Assembly: GCF_019597925.1 (NCBI RefSeq)
Contig: NZ_CP080442.1
Location: 2,522,001 to 2,586,000, forward strand
Reading direction: 5' to 3'
DNA length: 64,000 nucleotides
Source of the DNA: [Clostridium] scindens
GTDB taxonomy: Bacteria; Bacillota; Clostridia; Lachnospirales; Lachnospiraceae
Shown: positions 17,223-26,172 of the stretch, in pieces
How positions within the stretch are numbered: the stretch's first letter is position 1
Layout of the letters: each line of letters begins with the position of its first letter
Program-made: the position numbers and the translations under genes
The notes under the pieces: generated by a model
The model's input: the letters and a program-made list of their open reading frames with translations, nothing else
Databases searched by the model: none
What the model was told of the DNA's origin: nothing

Positions 17223-17528
17223 TTAGTTTACAAGATTTTTATAAAATCCATTCTGAATCTGGAATTTTATGATTCTCCCAACCTTATTCCAATACCTTTC
17301 CCTGATGGTTCCGCTACATCCGATCACGCCCTTGGGCGTGTCGATCCTGCATTCGTAGATGCCATCCAGGGAGAAGACCGGAAGCTGCGTCTCATCTGAT
17401 AACAAATATATACATTCTTCTTCCGGATTATACGTGATTATGCTGCAATGGTACGTTGCCTTATCAAAGAACCCTTCTTTCAAGATCATGCGGGTCATCC
17501 TGATATCAGCGGAACACTCCTCATACAT
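17223..17528 (-). CDS. Hypothetical protein
   Basis: 101 residues, no family recognised. It begins MYEECSADIRMTRMILKEGFFDKA and includes YNPEEECIYLLSDETQLPVFSLDGIYECRI, a beta-strand-rich stretch resembling PilZ-like or other small beta-barrel domains, and ends with basic KVGRIIKFQIQNGFYK. No membrane segment. GGGAG lies eight bases before the ATG. It lies between codY and the groESL promoter on the same strand as both; the hairpin behind codY suggests it is partly separated from codY. Confidence 0.7.
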   Translation of the reverse strand: MYEECSADIRMTRMILKEGFFDKATYHCSIITYNPEEECIYLLSDETQLPVFSLDGIYECRIDTPKGVIGCSGTIRERYWNKVGRIIKFQIQNGFYKNLVN

Positions 17529-17555
17529 GCCTGCTTCTCCCTTCCTAAGTTCAAA

Positions 17556-17583
17556 TAAGGGTATCAGTCGCCCGATACCCCTT
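17556..17583 (-). terminator. Probable terminator or attenuator after codY
   Basis: On the minus strand AAGGGGTATC and GATACCCTT form a 9-bp stem with one bulged G and an 8-base loop, followed by ATTTG. The T tract is weak, so read-through into the 101-residue gene is possible. Confidence 0.5.
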
Positions 17584-17595
17584 TATCCGTCTTTC

Positions 17596-18378
17596 TTATT
17601 TTGCACGTTCTGCCTTGATATGTTCCAGTTCCGTAAATACATAATCATTTACGACCTTGATATAGGTTCCCTTCATACCGGAAGAGCGTGACTCGATCAC
17701 TCCGGCGCTTTCAAATTTCCGGAGCGCATTAACAATCACGGATCTGGTAATCCCTACCCGGTCTGCGATCTTGCTGGCAACCAGGATTCCCTCCGTGCCA
17801 TCCAGTTCCTCAAAAATATGGATGATCGCTTCCAGTTCTGAATAGGACAGGGTGCTGATAGCCGACTGGACGATATGCTCCTTCCTGGTCTCTTCAGCGC
17901 TCTCCTCATTTACGGACCTGAGCATCTCAAGTCCTACTACCGTTGTTCCATATTCACTTAAAATAATGTCATCAATTTCATACATCTGGTCTCTCTTATA
18001 GATAAATAATGTTCCCAGACGCTCGCCTGCAATATCAATGGGGGTGATGATGGCCTGATAGCCCTTCACCGCCTCTTCCGAAAATCCAAGGGTCTGCAGG
18101 TTTACATTCTCCTTGGTGGATAAAATACTCAGCAGGCGCTCATTCAGCATATCGTCGATATGCCTCCCGACTTCCTGCTCCAGCAGTTCCTTGATAATTG
18201 GAACTCCCTCGCAATTACTGCCGCCCAGCACTTTTCCCTTTTTACTGACTACCAGGACATTGGAATCCAGTATTTCAGTAAGCACTTCGCAGATATCATT
18301 GAATACGACCTTGCTGGAATTATTATTATGCAGTAATTTGTTGATTTTTCTGGTTTTATCTAACAATTGTACACTCAT
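17596..18378 (-). CDS. codY: GTP-sensing global repressor CodY
   Basis: 260 residues beginning MSVQLLDKTRKINKLL, the usual CodY start. This ATG is seven bases behind GGAGG; an ATG two codons earlier is too close to the site. The N-terminal GAF domain (about 1-155) binds branched-chain amino acids; the C-terminal winged helix (about 200-250) reads ASKIADRVGITRSVIVNALRKFESAG then VIESRSSGMKGTYIKV, the conserved DNA-contacting segment. It represses amino acid uptake and biosynthesis and other stationary-phase genes when isoleucine, valine, leucine and GTP are high. It follows topA by 63 bases, in the order dprA-topA-codY known from Bacillus relatives. azlCD and brnQ in this window are plausible targets, but I see no clear CodY box beside them. 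Confidence 0.97.
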   Translation of the reverse strand: MSVQLLDKTRKINKLLHNNNSSKVVFNDICEVLTEILDSNVLVVSKKGKVLGGSNCEGVPIIKELLEQEVGRHIDDMLNERLLSILSTKENVNLQTLGFSEEAVKGYQAIITPIDIAGERLGTLFIYKRDQMYEIDDIILSEYGTTVVGLEMLRSVNEESAEETRKEHIVQSAISTLSYSELEAIIHIFEELDGTEGILVASKIADRVGITRSVIVNALRKFESAGVIESRSSGMKGTYIKVVNDYVFTELEHIKAERAK

Positions 18379-18441
18379 TGCCATTCCTCCATCCTTTGAT
18401 TGTTATATTATCATACAATTCCATAACATTCAATGAATTTC

Positions 18442-20526
18442 CTAAATATTTTTAATAATCTCTTTATTTTCCACATATCCGCATTGTTCATCACTGCAAA
18501 GCAGCTTATTTCCCTTTTCTACCATATGGCTTCCACACCTCGGACATTTCTTCGTGGATGGCTTCTGCCAGGACATAAATTCGCAATTCGGGTTGTCTTC
18601 GCACCCATAATATTTTCGTCCCTTCTTCGTCTTGCGGATCACCACATCCTTGCCGCAGACTGGGCAAGGCACGCCGATCTTTTCCAGATAGGGCTTGGTA
18701 TTCCTGCACTCCGGGAATCCCGGGCAAGCCAGGAAACGTCCGTGTGGTCCGTATTTGATGACCATATTGCGGCCGCACTGGTCACAGATCACATCCGTAA
18801 CCTCATCTTCTATCTTGACTGCTTCCTGTTCCTTCTCCGCTTTTTCGACGGCTTCCTCAAGATCCGGATAGAAGTTCTCGATAATCGTCTTCCATCCTAC
18901 CTTTCCCTCTGCCACCCCATCAAGAAGGCTTTCCATATTGGCTGTGAAGTTCACATCCACAATGCTGGGGAAGGACTGCTTCATAATATTATTGACCACT
19001 TCGCCGATCTCTGTAAGATAAAGATTCTTATTCTCCTTGGCCACATATCTTCTGGCAATAATTGTAGAAATTGTAGGCGCATAAGTACTTGGGCGGCCGA
19101 TGCCCAGTTCCTCAAGCGTCTTTACCAGCGCCGCCTCCGTATAATGGGCTGGCGGCTGGGTGAAATGCTGCTTTGACTCAAAACTTTCTTTGGCAAGCTT
19201 GGAATCCATATCAAGGCCTTTCAGCAGCACATTGCTTTCTTCCTTCTCTTCTCCTGCCTCCGTATATACAGAACGGAATCCTTCGAAGACAATCTTGGAC
19301 GCTGCCACCGTAAACCGATACGTTCCTGCCGCGATCTTTACGGACGTGGTCTCATATCTGGCAGGACGCATCCTGCTGGCAACAAACCGTTTCCATATCA
19401 GCTGGTACAGACGGAACTGGTCCCTGGTCAGGGAATCCTTCATGGCTGCCGGCGTACGCGATACATCCGTAGGCCTTATCGCTTCATGGGCATCCTGGAT
19501 GATCTTTTTATCAGCCCCTGCTTTTGCTTCTCCTGCTGCCACATACTCTTTTCCGTAATTAGACGCAATGTATTCTCTTACACTGGCGTCAGCCTCTTCC
19601 GATACTCTGGTGGAATCCGTACGCAGATAAGTAATGATTCCGACGGTTCCATTCCCTTTGATGTCAATTCCCTCATAGAGCTGCTGGGCAATCCTCATCG
19701 TCTTTGAAGTGGCAAAATTCAGCGCTTTGGATGCTTCCTGCTGGAGCGTGCTGGTGGTAAAAGGAACCGGAGCCTTTTTAATCCGCTCGCCCTTTTTAAT
19801 GTCTGCCACGGAATAATCGGCCTGATCCACTTCTTTTAGTATCTGTTCCAGTTCTTCCTTGGAACGGATAGTCATCTTCTTTTTCTCTGTGCCGTAGAAT
19901 TTCGCGGTCAGAAGTTTTTTCTCGCCTTCTACTTTCAAGTTGGCATCCAGCGTCCAGTATTCTTCCGGGATGAATGCATTGATCTCTTCCTCCCGGTCTG
20001 CAATAATACGAAGCGCCACCGACTGAACCCGCCCGGCGCTTAATCCTCTCTTGACTTTGGCCCACAAAAGAGGGCTGATCCTATATCCGACAATTCGATC
20101 CAGAACCCTTCTCGCCTGCTGGGCATCAACCAGATCCATATCAATTTCTCTTGCGTTTTTAAGGGATGCTTTTACTGCGTTCTTTGTAATCTCATTAAAG
20201 CTAATGCGGTAGGTCTTCTTATTCTCAAGTTTCAAGGCCTGGCTCAAATGCCACGAAATAGCCTCTCCTTCCCGGTCCGGGTCAGTCGCGAGATACACCT
20301 TATCTGCTTTTTTCACTTCCTTGCGCAGATTTGCCAGTATCTCTCCTTTCCCCCGTATTGTAATGTACTTTGGCTCATAATCATGCTCAACGTCAACGCC
20401 CAGCTGGCTCTTGGGCAGATCCCTGACATGCCCGTTGGATGCGGTAACCACATAATTACTTCCCAGAAATTTTTTAATTGTCTTCACCTTTGCAGGTGAC
20501 TCCACGATTACAAGATAGCGTGCCAT
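18442..20526 (-). CDS. topA: DNA topoisomerase I
   Basis: 694 residues from MARYLVIVESPAKVKTI, ten bases behind GGAGG. Toprim domain at 1-115 with DPDREGEAISWHL, catalytic tyrosine in GIITYLRTDSTRVS, and three C-terminal zinc ribbons: CDQCGRNMV...CPGFPEC, CPVCGKDVV...CEDNPNC and CPRCGSHMV...CSDEQC. It relaxes negative supercoils through a 5'-phosphotyrosine bond. It lies 38 bases behind dprA and 63 before codY, forming a conserved dprA-topA-codY block. Confidence 0.97.
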   Translation of the reverse strand: MARYLVIVESPAKVKTIKKFLGSNYVVTASNGHVRDLPKSQLGVDVEHDYEPKYITIRGKGEILANLRKEVKKADKVYLATDPDREGEAISWHLSQALKLENKKTYRISFNEITKNAVKASLKNAREIDMDLVDAQQARRVLDRIVGYRISPLLWAKVKRGLSAGRVQSVALRIIADREEEINAFIPEEYWTLDANLKVEGEKKLLTAKFYGTEKKKMTIRSKEELEQILKEVDQADYSVADIKKGERIKKAPVPFTTSTLQQEASKALNFATSKTMRIAQQLYEGIDIKGNGTVGIITYLRTDSTRVSEEADASVREYIASNYGKEYVAAGEAKAGADKKIIQDAHEAIRPTDVSRTPAAMKDSLTRDQFRLYQLIWKRFVASRMRPARYETTSVKIAAGTYRFTVAASKIVFEGFRSVYTEAGEEKEESNVLLKGLDMDSKLAKESFESKQHFTQPPAHYTEAALVKTLEELGIGRPSTYAPTISTIIARRYVAKENKNLYLTEIGEVVNNIMKQSFPSIVDVNFTANMESLLDGVAEGKVGWKTIIENFYPDLEEAVEKAEKEQEAVKIEDEVTDVICDQCGRNMVIKYGPHGRFLACPGFPECRNTKPYLEKIGVPCPVCGKDVVIRKTKKGRKYYGCEDNPNCEFMSWQKPSTKKCPRCGSHMVEKGNKLLCSDEQCGYVENKEIIKNI

Positions 20527-20564
20527 ATAACTGCTTCCTCCATAAAAAACGACTTGCCGGTCTT

Positions 20565-21644
20565 TCACCGGATTCTTATATAATAATTTTTAGATACCTC
20601 TTTAATATATCCCTCTAATTCCAGAGTTATCAGCCTCTCCAGAAGTTCCTTCGGACACAGTCCAGTCTCTTCTAATAATTGGCCAATGCTCTTGGGGAAC
20701 AAACCGAGACAACTATACACCATATTTTCAGGACTTTCAAGCATTTTTTTATTTTCGTCAGAATTTTGCCCCGGATTCACATTGCTGATTTCCAATTCCA
20801 TCAATATATCTTCCGGTGACAGGAGAATCCCCGCGCCTTGCTTGATCAGCCGGTGGCAGCCCTGGCTTGCAGGGCTTGTTACGGGGCCCGGCAGCGCATA
20901 GACATCCTTCCCCTGTTCCAAGGCCATATCCGCGGTAATCAAGGAGCCGCTTCTTTCTTTTGCTTCTATTATAAGAACTGCATCCGACAGGCCGCTGATG
21001 ATCCGGTTCCGCTCCGGAAAATATGCCGGCAGCGGCGGCTGTCCCGGACTCTGCTCCGATATCAGGCCTCCATTTTCCTGAAGGTCCATATACAGTCCGA
21101 TATGCTCTCTTGGATAACAGACATCGACGCCGCATCCTAATATACCATATGTTTTTCCTCCTCCGTTTAATGAGCCTCTTTGCCCTGCGCCATCGATTCC
21201 TTTCGCCATGCCGCTGATCACTTGTACTCCTGCTTTTGCAAGTTTCTCTCCATAGGCAAGCGCCATCTGCTCTCCGTAAGGAGTGCAGCGTCTGGCTCCT
21301 ACGATCGCTACGCTGGGAGAATCTTCTTCTGGGAGGCTCCCCTTTACATATAGTGCATAAGGCGGATTGGGAATATGCTTCAGCTTCTCCGGATATTCCA
21401 TGGAAAAATAAGGAATGAACCGTATCATTTCCTTTTCCAGCCTTGCCCACCTCTCTTCTATCTTCTTATCTCCTTGCGCCTTCCTGATTGTTTCCACATC
21501 CTTCGCGTTCAGATACTCCTGAAAATGAAGTTTTGTTTCTTCTATATAATACACAGCCTTTCCGCTTCCAAAAGTTTCCCTTAGCATCCTCTTTTTCTTT
21601 GGCTGAAGCGGTTTTATGGATGCAAGCCAGTATTCATATACCAC
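20565..21644 (-). CDS. dprA: DNA-processing protein DprA
   Basis: 359 residues if the GTG eight bases behind GGGGGAGG is used (MVYEYWLASIKPL); a TTG six codons earlier lies inside that binding site. The Rossmann-like DprA core (about 85-300) contains VAIVGARRCTPYGEQMA, VISGMAKGIDGAGQRG, YFPERNRIISGLSDAVLI and EQGKDVYALPGPVTSPASQGCHRLI. A short N-terminal helical domain and a C-terminal winged helix (ENMVYSCLGLFPKSIGQLLEETG) complete the protein. It loads RecA onto incoming single-stranded DNA during natural transformation. It lies five bases behind comM, so two transformation-related genes are adjacent. Confidence 0.95.
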   Translation of the reverse strand: MVYEYWLASIKPLQPKKKRMLRETFGSGKAVYYIEETKLHFQEYLNAKDVETIRKAQGDKKIEERWARLEKEMIRFIPYFSMEYPEKLKHIPNPPYALYVKGSLPEEDSPSVAIVGARRCTPYGEQMALAYGEKLAKAGVQVISGMAKGIDGAGQRGSLNGGGKTYGILGCGVDVCYPREHIGLYMDLQENGGLISEQSPGQPPLPAYFPERNRIISGLSDAVLIIEAKERSGSLITADMALEQGKDVYALPGPVTSPASQGCHRLIKQGAGILLSPEDILMELEISNVNPGQNSDENKKMLESPENMVYSCLGLFPKSIGQLLEETGLCPKELLERLITLELEGYIKEVSKNYYIRIR

Positions 21645-21649
21645 GATTT

Positions 21650-23185
21650 CTACCTCCCCCAATATTTCTTGTCTATCGTCCGGTAGCTGATTGCCTCTTT
21701 CAGATGATGCTCCCGGATTCTTTCGCTCTCCTCCATATCCGCAATCGTACGTGCCACCCGCAATATCTTATGGTAGGTTCTTGCCGTCAGACCCATTGCC
21801 AGATACGCGCGCTTCATCAGCCGTTCTTCAGCTTCCCCTAATTGGCAGTACTTCTCCAGTTCTCTGACGCCCAGCAGCGCATTCGATGTTATCCCGGTTC
21901 CTGCATAACGCATGTTCTGGATGTTTCTGGTCTTTACTACCCTCTTTCGTATCTCTTTTGAACTTTCCTGGGGCTTCCGGACGCTTAAGGCTTCATACTT
22001 GATCCGGGGCGCTTCTATACACAGATCCATCCGGTCCAGAAATGGCTGGCTGATCCTCCCCAAGTAATGCTGGATCTGTCCTGGCGTGCAGGTGCATTTT
22101 TCTAAATTCGGATAATTGCCGCAAGGGCATGGATTCATTGCGGCAACCAGTATGAAATTGGCCGGGAACACATAGGTTCCATGGCTGCGGGCAATTCGAA
22201 TCTGCTTTTCTTCCAGAGGCTGTCTTAATACTTCCAGAACATTCTTTTGAAATTCCGCCAGTTCATCCAGAAACAGCACGCCTTCATGGGCCAGGCTGAT
22301 CTCTCCTGGAACCGGAATCAGCCCGCCGCCTATCAATGCAGCCTTCGTCACCGTGTGGTGAACACTTCTCACCGGTCGGCCAGTAATCAATGGATGGTCC
22401 TTATCCACCATTCCAAGAACACTGTAAATCTTCGTGATCTCCATGCTCTCTTCCGGCGTAGGCGGCGGAAGAATGGTGGGAATTCTTTTCGCCAGCATGG
22501 ATTTCCCGCTTCCCGGAGGTCCCACCATAAGAAGATTATGTCCGCCTGCAACCGCGACTTCTGCCGCTCTTTTTACTGCCTCCTGCCCCTGGATATCTCC
22601 AAAATCCACGGACAATTCCGCTCTCCCTCCGTCCATCTTCTCATCCTGTCTTACTTCTTCCTTAAGCGCCACCTCTCCATTCAGGTAATCACAGGCTTCT
22701 TTCAAATGCCTGACTCCTAAGATCCTGATTCCATCCACCAGAGCTCCTTCCGGTGCATTGCGTATCGGAAGGATGCAGGCGCGACATCCTGCCTTCCTGG
22801 CTTCCAGCAGCATTGGAAGGATGCCTGGAACCTCCTGAACCCTTCCATCCAGGCCCAGTTCCCCAATTACCAGCGTACGCTCCAGCTTCTCCCCCTCGAT
22901 TTCCCCCAAAGCCGCCATCACCGCCAGGGCAATTGGCAAGTCAAAGGAAGCCCCCTTTTTTCTCACCGTAGCCGGGGCCAAATTCACTACCACCTTCCTG
23001 GCTGGTATCTGGATGCCTGCGTTTCGGATCGCTGTTCTTACCCTTTCAGATGCTTCCTTTACCTCAGAGGACAGATATCCTACCATATGGAACACGGGAA
23101 GTCCATTGCTTACATCCGCCTCAACATGAACCATCTCCACGTGCAGCCCTTGGATGGAGGCGGATAATACCGTATGAAATGCCAT
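21650..23185 (-). CDS. comM: YifB/ComM family Mg chelatase-like AAA+ ATPase
   Basis: 511 residues from MAFHTVLSASIQGLHVEMV; this second ATG has GGAGG six bases upstream, while the first abuts the site. N-terminal Lon-type S5 fold (1-170, GLPVFHMVGYLSSEVKEASERVR), AAA+ core with Walker A GPPGSGKSMLAKR and Walker B HEGVLFLDELAEF, the motif AAMNPCPCGNYPNLEKCTC with paired cysteines, and the C-terminal Mg chelatase domain. In Vibrio ComM is a hexameric helicase that promotes branch migration of incoming DNA during transformation. It is paired with dprA, its usual neighbour in Firmicutes. Confidence 0.95.
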   Translation of the reverse strand: MAFHTVLSASIQGLHVEMVHVEADVSNGLPVFHMVGYLSSEVKEASERVRTAIRNAGIQIPARKVVVNLAPATVRKKGASFDLPIALAVMAALGEIEGEKLERTLVIGELGLDGRVQEVPGILPMLLEARKAGCRACILPIRNAPEGALVDGIRILGVRHLKEACDYLNGEVALKEEVRQDEKMDGGRAELSVDFGDIQGQEAVKRAAEVAVAGGHNLLMVGPPGSGKSMLAKRIPTILPPPTPEESMEITKIYSVLGMVDKDHPLITGRPVRSVHHTVTKAALIGGGLIPVPGEISLAHEGVLFLDELAEFQKNVLEVLRQPLEEKQIRIARSHGTYVFPANFILVAAMNPCPCGNYPNLEKCTCTPGQIQHYLGRISQPFLDRMDLCIEAPRIKYEALSVRKPQESSKEIRKRVVKTRNIQNMRYAGTGITSNALLGVRELEKYCQLGEAEERLMKRAYLAMGLTARTYHKILRVARTIADMEESERIREHHLKEAISYRTIDKKYWGR

Positions 23186-23315
23186 TCGCATCCTCCTTTC
23201 TCATTCTTGGTAATCATTGTTCCATAATCTGTGATATACGGCCGAAACGGCCTGATAGAAGCCAAAGGGAAAAGACTTGCCAGACTGGCAGTATCGTCTC
23301 TTCCCCAGGCGTGAA

Positions 23316-25259
23316 TTATAAAGAATAAAAGTTCCATTGACGAGGAATCTCATCCGGCTTTCGCCCGTGCACCGCTTCATAGGCACTGCTCCAAAGTTCG
23401 GAAATGCTATCCTCGCCTTCTCTTAAGTCATCCAGCACGTAATCCGGATGCGCCGCAAAGTATGCAAGCACTTCCTGACACCTGCCCTCATGGGAAAGGG
23501 CCGTCAGATAATCGAATACGACCCGGCTTTCTGTCCGCGTCTTTTCCGGAAGTTCCTCGCAGATCCGGATGACGCTGCGGTATTCCTTCGTCTTCAGGAT
23601 AAGCCGCAGCCCTTCTTTGACATAAGACAGATCCGCCTTCCTCATGCCAATCCCCTTTTCCAGCCAGTCCGCCGCCTCCGCGGACTGTTCCTTTTGCATC
23701 GCAAGCACCCCCAGGCCATGGCAGGCCCATGGGTTCTCTCTCAAACTGAAGGAATAAAGAAATGCTTCCCGGGCTGCTTCTTCTTTCCCATAATACAGAT
23801 GCATGACTCCCAGCTGGTAGCTGGCATGCCAGTCCAGATCTTCTTCCTTTATGCACTTTAACCTCTCATAGTAGCAGGAATCACACATAAATTCGTCCGG
23901 CCTGTCCCTGTCCTCTCCTTGCCCAAGTCTTCCTTCCTTTAAAAGCATGGCCCAGTTCTCCAGGGATTCCCCCGTCATATGGTACTCCAGATGGGGCGAC
24001 ATAGGCCTTTCGCCGGCCAGATCCCTCCGGAGGACTTCCAGCGCCCCAAAACCGCTCCCTTCATACACGGCAATCCCCTTTCGTCTAGCCATGGCTCTTG
24101 TCTTTCTAAGCCTTTCTTCCAGCTGCTCTTTTTGGATTCTTGCGGCAACCTTTCCTGCAAGCGCGGCACTTAATTCTTCAAACCCCAGCCGCAGTTCTTC
24201 CGGCGGAACCTGGATGCTTCCATACCGTTCCAGCCATTCCCACGCGCTGTGGGGAGGCATCGGGATACAGCCATACTGGGTCTTTCCAAGGCCTGCCTGG
24301 ATCTCCACATATCTGCCGGCATCCTCTGTCAGAAATTCCTGCCACCGGTCTGCTCCCTCCTTATGTCCCCAGGAAAATAATTTTCTTCCCCTGAGTCTTT
24401 TGGTAGAATACTGAAGCAGTCCATAGCCTTCCTGGTTCAGATTGGCTATAAACTTAGGACTTTCTTCCGGTATATGAAAGAAATAGTCGATCTGGGAAGG
24501 AATATTCTCGTATCTGGTTATATCGACTCCCTCCACTTGCGGAATCGAAACCTTAGAAACTTTGGCCTCCCTGCTGGTATATGCTTCTTTGGCCGGAACC
24601 ACGATTCTTCCGCCTGCGTATTCCGGCGCCGCCATATTGCTCCACCAATACATCGGCACCACCTGGCTTCCCGAATTGACGATGCGCATCCGGCAGTTCA
24701 GGCAGGCATCCTTCTCCTCCAGCCAGAAATCCATCTGGTATTCTACGCCCCGGATTCTCTCGTATTCATACATGCGCAGCACCGGAATGCCCGCCTCCTC
24801 AAGCCGGGCCGTATAAAGCGGGCGGACAGTAAATGGCGAATGCCCGATGATGCCAGGGTTCCACTCGACGCCTCCGCTGAACCAGGCATTGCACGCTGCC
24901 AGATTGCTGAAGCGTATCACATCATTGGTGTACAAAAGGTTTTCCTGCCGCCTCTTATCCCAAAGTTCCCACAGCCTTCCTCCGTATTCCGGGAGAAAAA
25001 CCGCCCGGAGACAGTCGTTTTCCAAAACAGCAGTCTTCACCCGTCGTTCTTTCAGTTCGCGGCTATATGCCTGGTACTGTCGGTAAGGATAAGCGTTCCT
25101 TCTGGTTCCATATGCTTCAAATATCTCATCCTCCTCATCCAAGTCAAACTCCAGATCATTCTGAAGGATCGCGCTTCCTGCAATATCCGGCACGCTGCTT
25201 TCCTCCCCCAGGCTGCATGCCCGCATTCTCTTTGTCTCAAATCTCAGTTCTGGCTTCAT
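23316..25259 (-). CDS. DUF5107 domain protein with C-terminal TPR-like repeats
   Basis: 647 residues, cytoplasmic (no signal peptide or membrane segment). Residues about 30-330 form DUF5107, a galactose-mutarotase-like beta-sandwich family found beside glycan-degrading genes (EYGGRLWELWDKRRQENLLYT split over the conserved core, then NAWFSGGVEWNPGIIGHSP and PMYWWSNMAAPE). The C-terminal part (about 450-647) is helical with TPR-like periodicity (QLGVMHLYYGKEEAAREAFLYS; CHGLGVLAMQKEQSAEAADWL). A carbohydrate-related role is likely from the family, but the reaction is unknown. The ATG overlaps the TGA of the upstream ribbon-helix-helix gene, so the two are coupled and probably share the palindrome-controlled promoter. 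Confidence 0.85.
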   Translation of the reverse strand: MKPELRFETKRMRACSLGEESSVPDIAGSAILQNDLEFDLDEEDEIFEAYGTRRNAYPYRQYQAYSRELKERRVKTAVLENDCLRAVFLPEYGGRLWELWDKRRQENLLYTNDVIRFSNLAACNAWFSGGVEWNPGIIGHSPFTVRPLYTARLEEAGIPVLRMYEYERIRGVEYQMDFWLEEKDACLNCRMRIVNSGSQVVPMYWWSNMAAPEYAGGRIVVPAKEAYTSREAKVSKVSIPQVEGVDITRYENIPSQIDYFFHIPEESPKFIANLNQEGYGLLQYSTKRLRGRKLFSWGHKEGADRWQEFLTEDAGRYVEIQAGLGKTQYGCIPMPPHSAWEWLERYGSIQVPPEELRLGFEELSAALAGKVAARIQKEQLEERLRKTRAMARRKGIAVYEGSGFGALEVLRRDLAGERPMSPHLEYHMTGESLENWAMLLKEGRLGQGEDRDRPDEFMCDSCYYERLKCIKEEDLDWHASYQLGVMHLYYGKEEAAREAFLYSFSLRENPWACHGLGVLAMQKEQSAEAADWLEKGIGMRKADLSYVKEGLRLILKTKEYRSVIRICEELPEKTRTESRVVFDYLTALSHEGRCQEVLAYFAAHPDYVLDDLREGEDSISELWSSAYEAVHGRKPDEIPRQWNFYSL

Positions 25260-25435
25260 ACCGTTCCTTTTCCCTCCTCTGTCAGCATCTGGATTGCCTG
25301 CCTCAATGCTTCGGACTTGGCAATCTTCATCTTCTCGCAGTAGGCATCCAGACGCTCTTTGGTCTCCTTATCCATCCGCATGGAACAGATTACGTCCTTA
25401 TTATTGGTTCCTCTGGGCCTTCCCGGTCTTCCCAT
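25256..25435 (-). CDS. Small ribbon-helix-helix (CopG-like) regulator
   Basis: 59 residues: MGRPGRPRGTNNKDVICSMR, then MDKETKERLDAYCEKMKIAK, then SEALRQAIQMLTEEGKGTV. The AT-hook-like GRPGRPRG start, one beta strand (VICSMRMD) and two helices are the ribbon-helix-helix pattern, which dimerises to bind DNA. The stop codon overlaps the ATG of the DUF5107 gene (ATGA). Upstream lies a promoter with a large palindrome, the likely operator for autoregulation. GGATGTGGG precedes the start. It could also be a stand-alone antitoxin-like fold, but no toxin is adjacent. Confidence 0.85.
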   Translation of the reverse strand: MGRPGRPRGTNNKDVICSMRMDKETKERLDAYCEKMKIAKSEALRQAIQMLTEEGKGTV

Positions 25436-25461
25436 ATTCCCACATCCTTTTCGTCATTTCC

Positions 25462-25499
25462 GTAATACATTTATATTCCTATTGTAATATATGTATTAC
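25462..25499. promoter_or_regulatory. Palindromic operator upstream of the RHH/DUF5107 operon
   Basis: GTAATACAT (25462-25470) and ATGTATTAC (25491-25499) are perfect 9-bp inverted arms, with further complementarity inside (TATATT against AATATA). One arm lies in the promoter spacer and the other between the -10 box and the gene, so bound protein would block transcription. Confidence 0.65.
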
Positions 25500-25509
25500 A
25501 CTAATGCAA
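25481..25509 (-). promoter_or_regulatory. SigA-type promoter of the RHH/DUF5107 operon
   Basis: Minus strand: TTGCAT (25504-25509), 17-base spacer, TACAAT (25481-25486), overlapped by the palindromic operator. Transcript start is expected near 25474, about 40 bases before the RHH start codon. Confidence 0.65.
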
Positions 25510-25511
25510 GT

Positions 25512-25550
25512 AAAAACTGCGCAAGTATTAGAAATACTCGCGCAGTTTTT
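25512..25550 (-). terminator. Intrinsic terminator overlapping the sigK stop codon
   Basis: On the minus strand ACTGCGC-g-AGTATT and AATACT-t-GCGCAGT form a 13-bp stem with one mismatch and a 3-base loop, ending in TTTTT. The last sigK codons and its TAA lie in the hairpin. Confidence 0.85.
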
Positions 25551-26145
25551 CAATGGCACTCTTTTCGATTCTCGAAACATAAGAACGAGAGATGCCTAAC
25601 TGTTTAGCAATCTCCCGCTGCGTATACTCTTCTTCGTTATACAGTCCATACCGCATCTTAAGTACCAGCCTCTCTCTGGGCGACAGTTCCGACTCCACCC
25701 GGTAATACAGCATCCGGATATCGTCTCTTAGTTCTACCTTCTTGTGCGCGTCATCCTCTTCTGTCTCTATAATATCGAAAAGCTGGATCTCGTTTCCTTC
25801 CCTGTCGGTTCCGATCGGCTCATACAGGGAGATTTCTCTGGAAGATTTCTTTTTTGCCCGAAGATGCATGAGAATCTCGTTTTCGATACATCTGGCCGCA
25901 TAAGTGCCAAGCCTGACACATTTATCGGGGTTAAATGTGACGACCGCCTTAATCAGGCCAATAGTGCCGATAGACAGCAGATCCTCCGTATCTTCTTCGA
26001 AAGACTGATACTTTTTCACGATGTGTGCAACGAGGCGCAGATTCCGTTCTATCAGAATATGTTTCGCTTCAAGATCACCCTCCGTATATTTTTGCATATA
26101 ATATCTTTCTTCCGCGGCAGTGAGGGGTTGGGGAAATGATTTCAA
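25528..26145 (-). CDS. sigK: RNA polymerase sporulation sigma factor SigK
   Basis: 205 residues if the TTG behind AGAGGTG is the start (MKSFPQPLTAAEERYYMQKY); a GTG three codons earlier lies inside that binding site. Sigma-70 region 2 is seen in NLRLVAHIVKKYQSFEEDTEDLLSIG split across the core, with FNPDKCVRLGTYAARCIENEIL; region 4 in LSPRERLVLKMRYGL and YTQREIAKQLGISRSYVSRIEKSAIEKL. It directs late mother-cell transcription during spore formation. Compared with Bacillus SigK, the N-terminus starts right at the FPQPL motif, so the roughly 20-residue inhibitory pro-sequence is missing, and the gene is intact, with no skin element. A CATAnnnTA promoter lies upstream. Confidence 0.93.
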   Translation of the reverse strand: MKSFPQPLTAAEERYYMQKYTEGDLEAKHILIERNLRLVAHIVKKYQSFEEDTEDLLSIGTIGLIKAVVTFNPDKCVRLGTYAARCIENEILMHLRAKKKSSREISLYEPIGTDREGNEIQLFDIIETEEDDAHKKVELRDDIRMLYYRVESELSPRERLVLKMRYGLYNEEEYTQREIAKQLGISRSYVSRIEKSAIEKLREYF

Positions 26146-26172
26146 GAAAAGCACCTCTAAGCGTATTTGATA

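Noticed and set aside
25256..25435. Antitoxin of a toxin-antitoxin pair
   Set aside because: The partner gene is a 647-residue DUF5107 protein, not a small toxin; regulator plus structural gene fits better.
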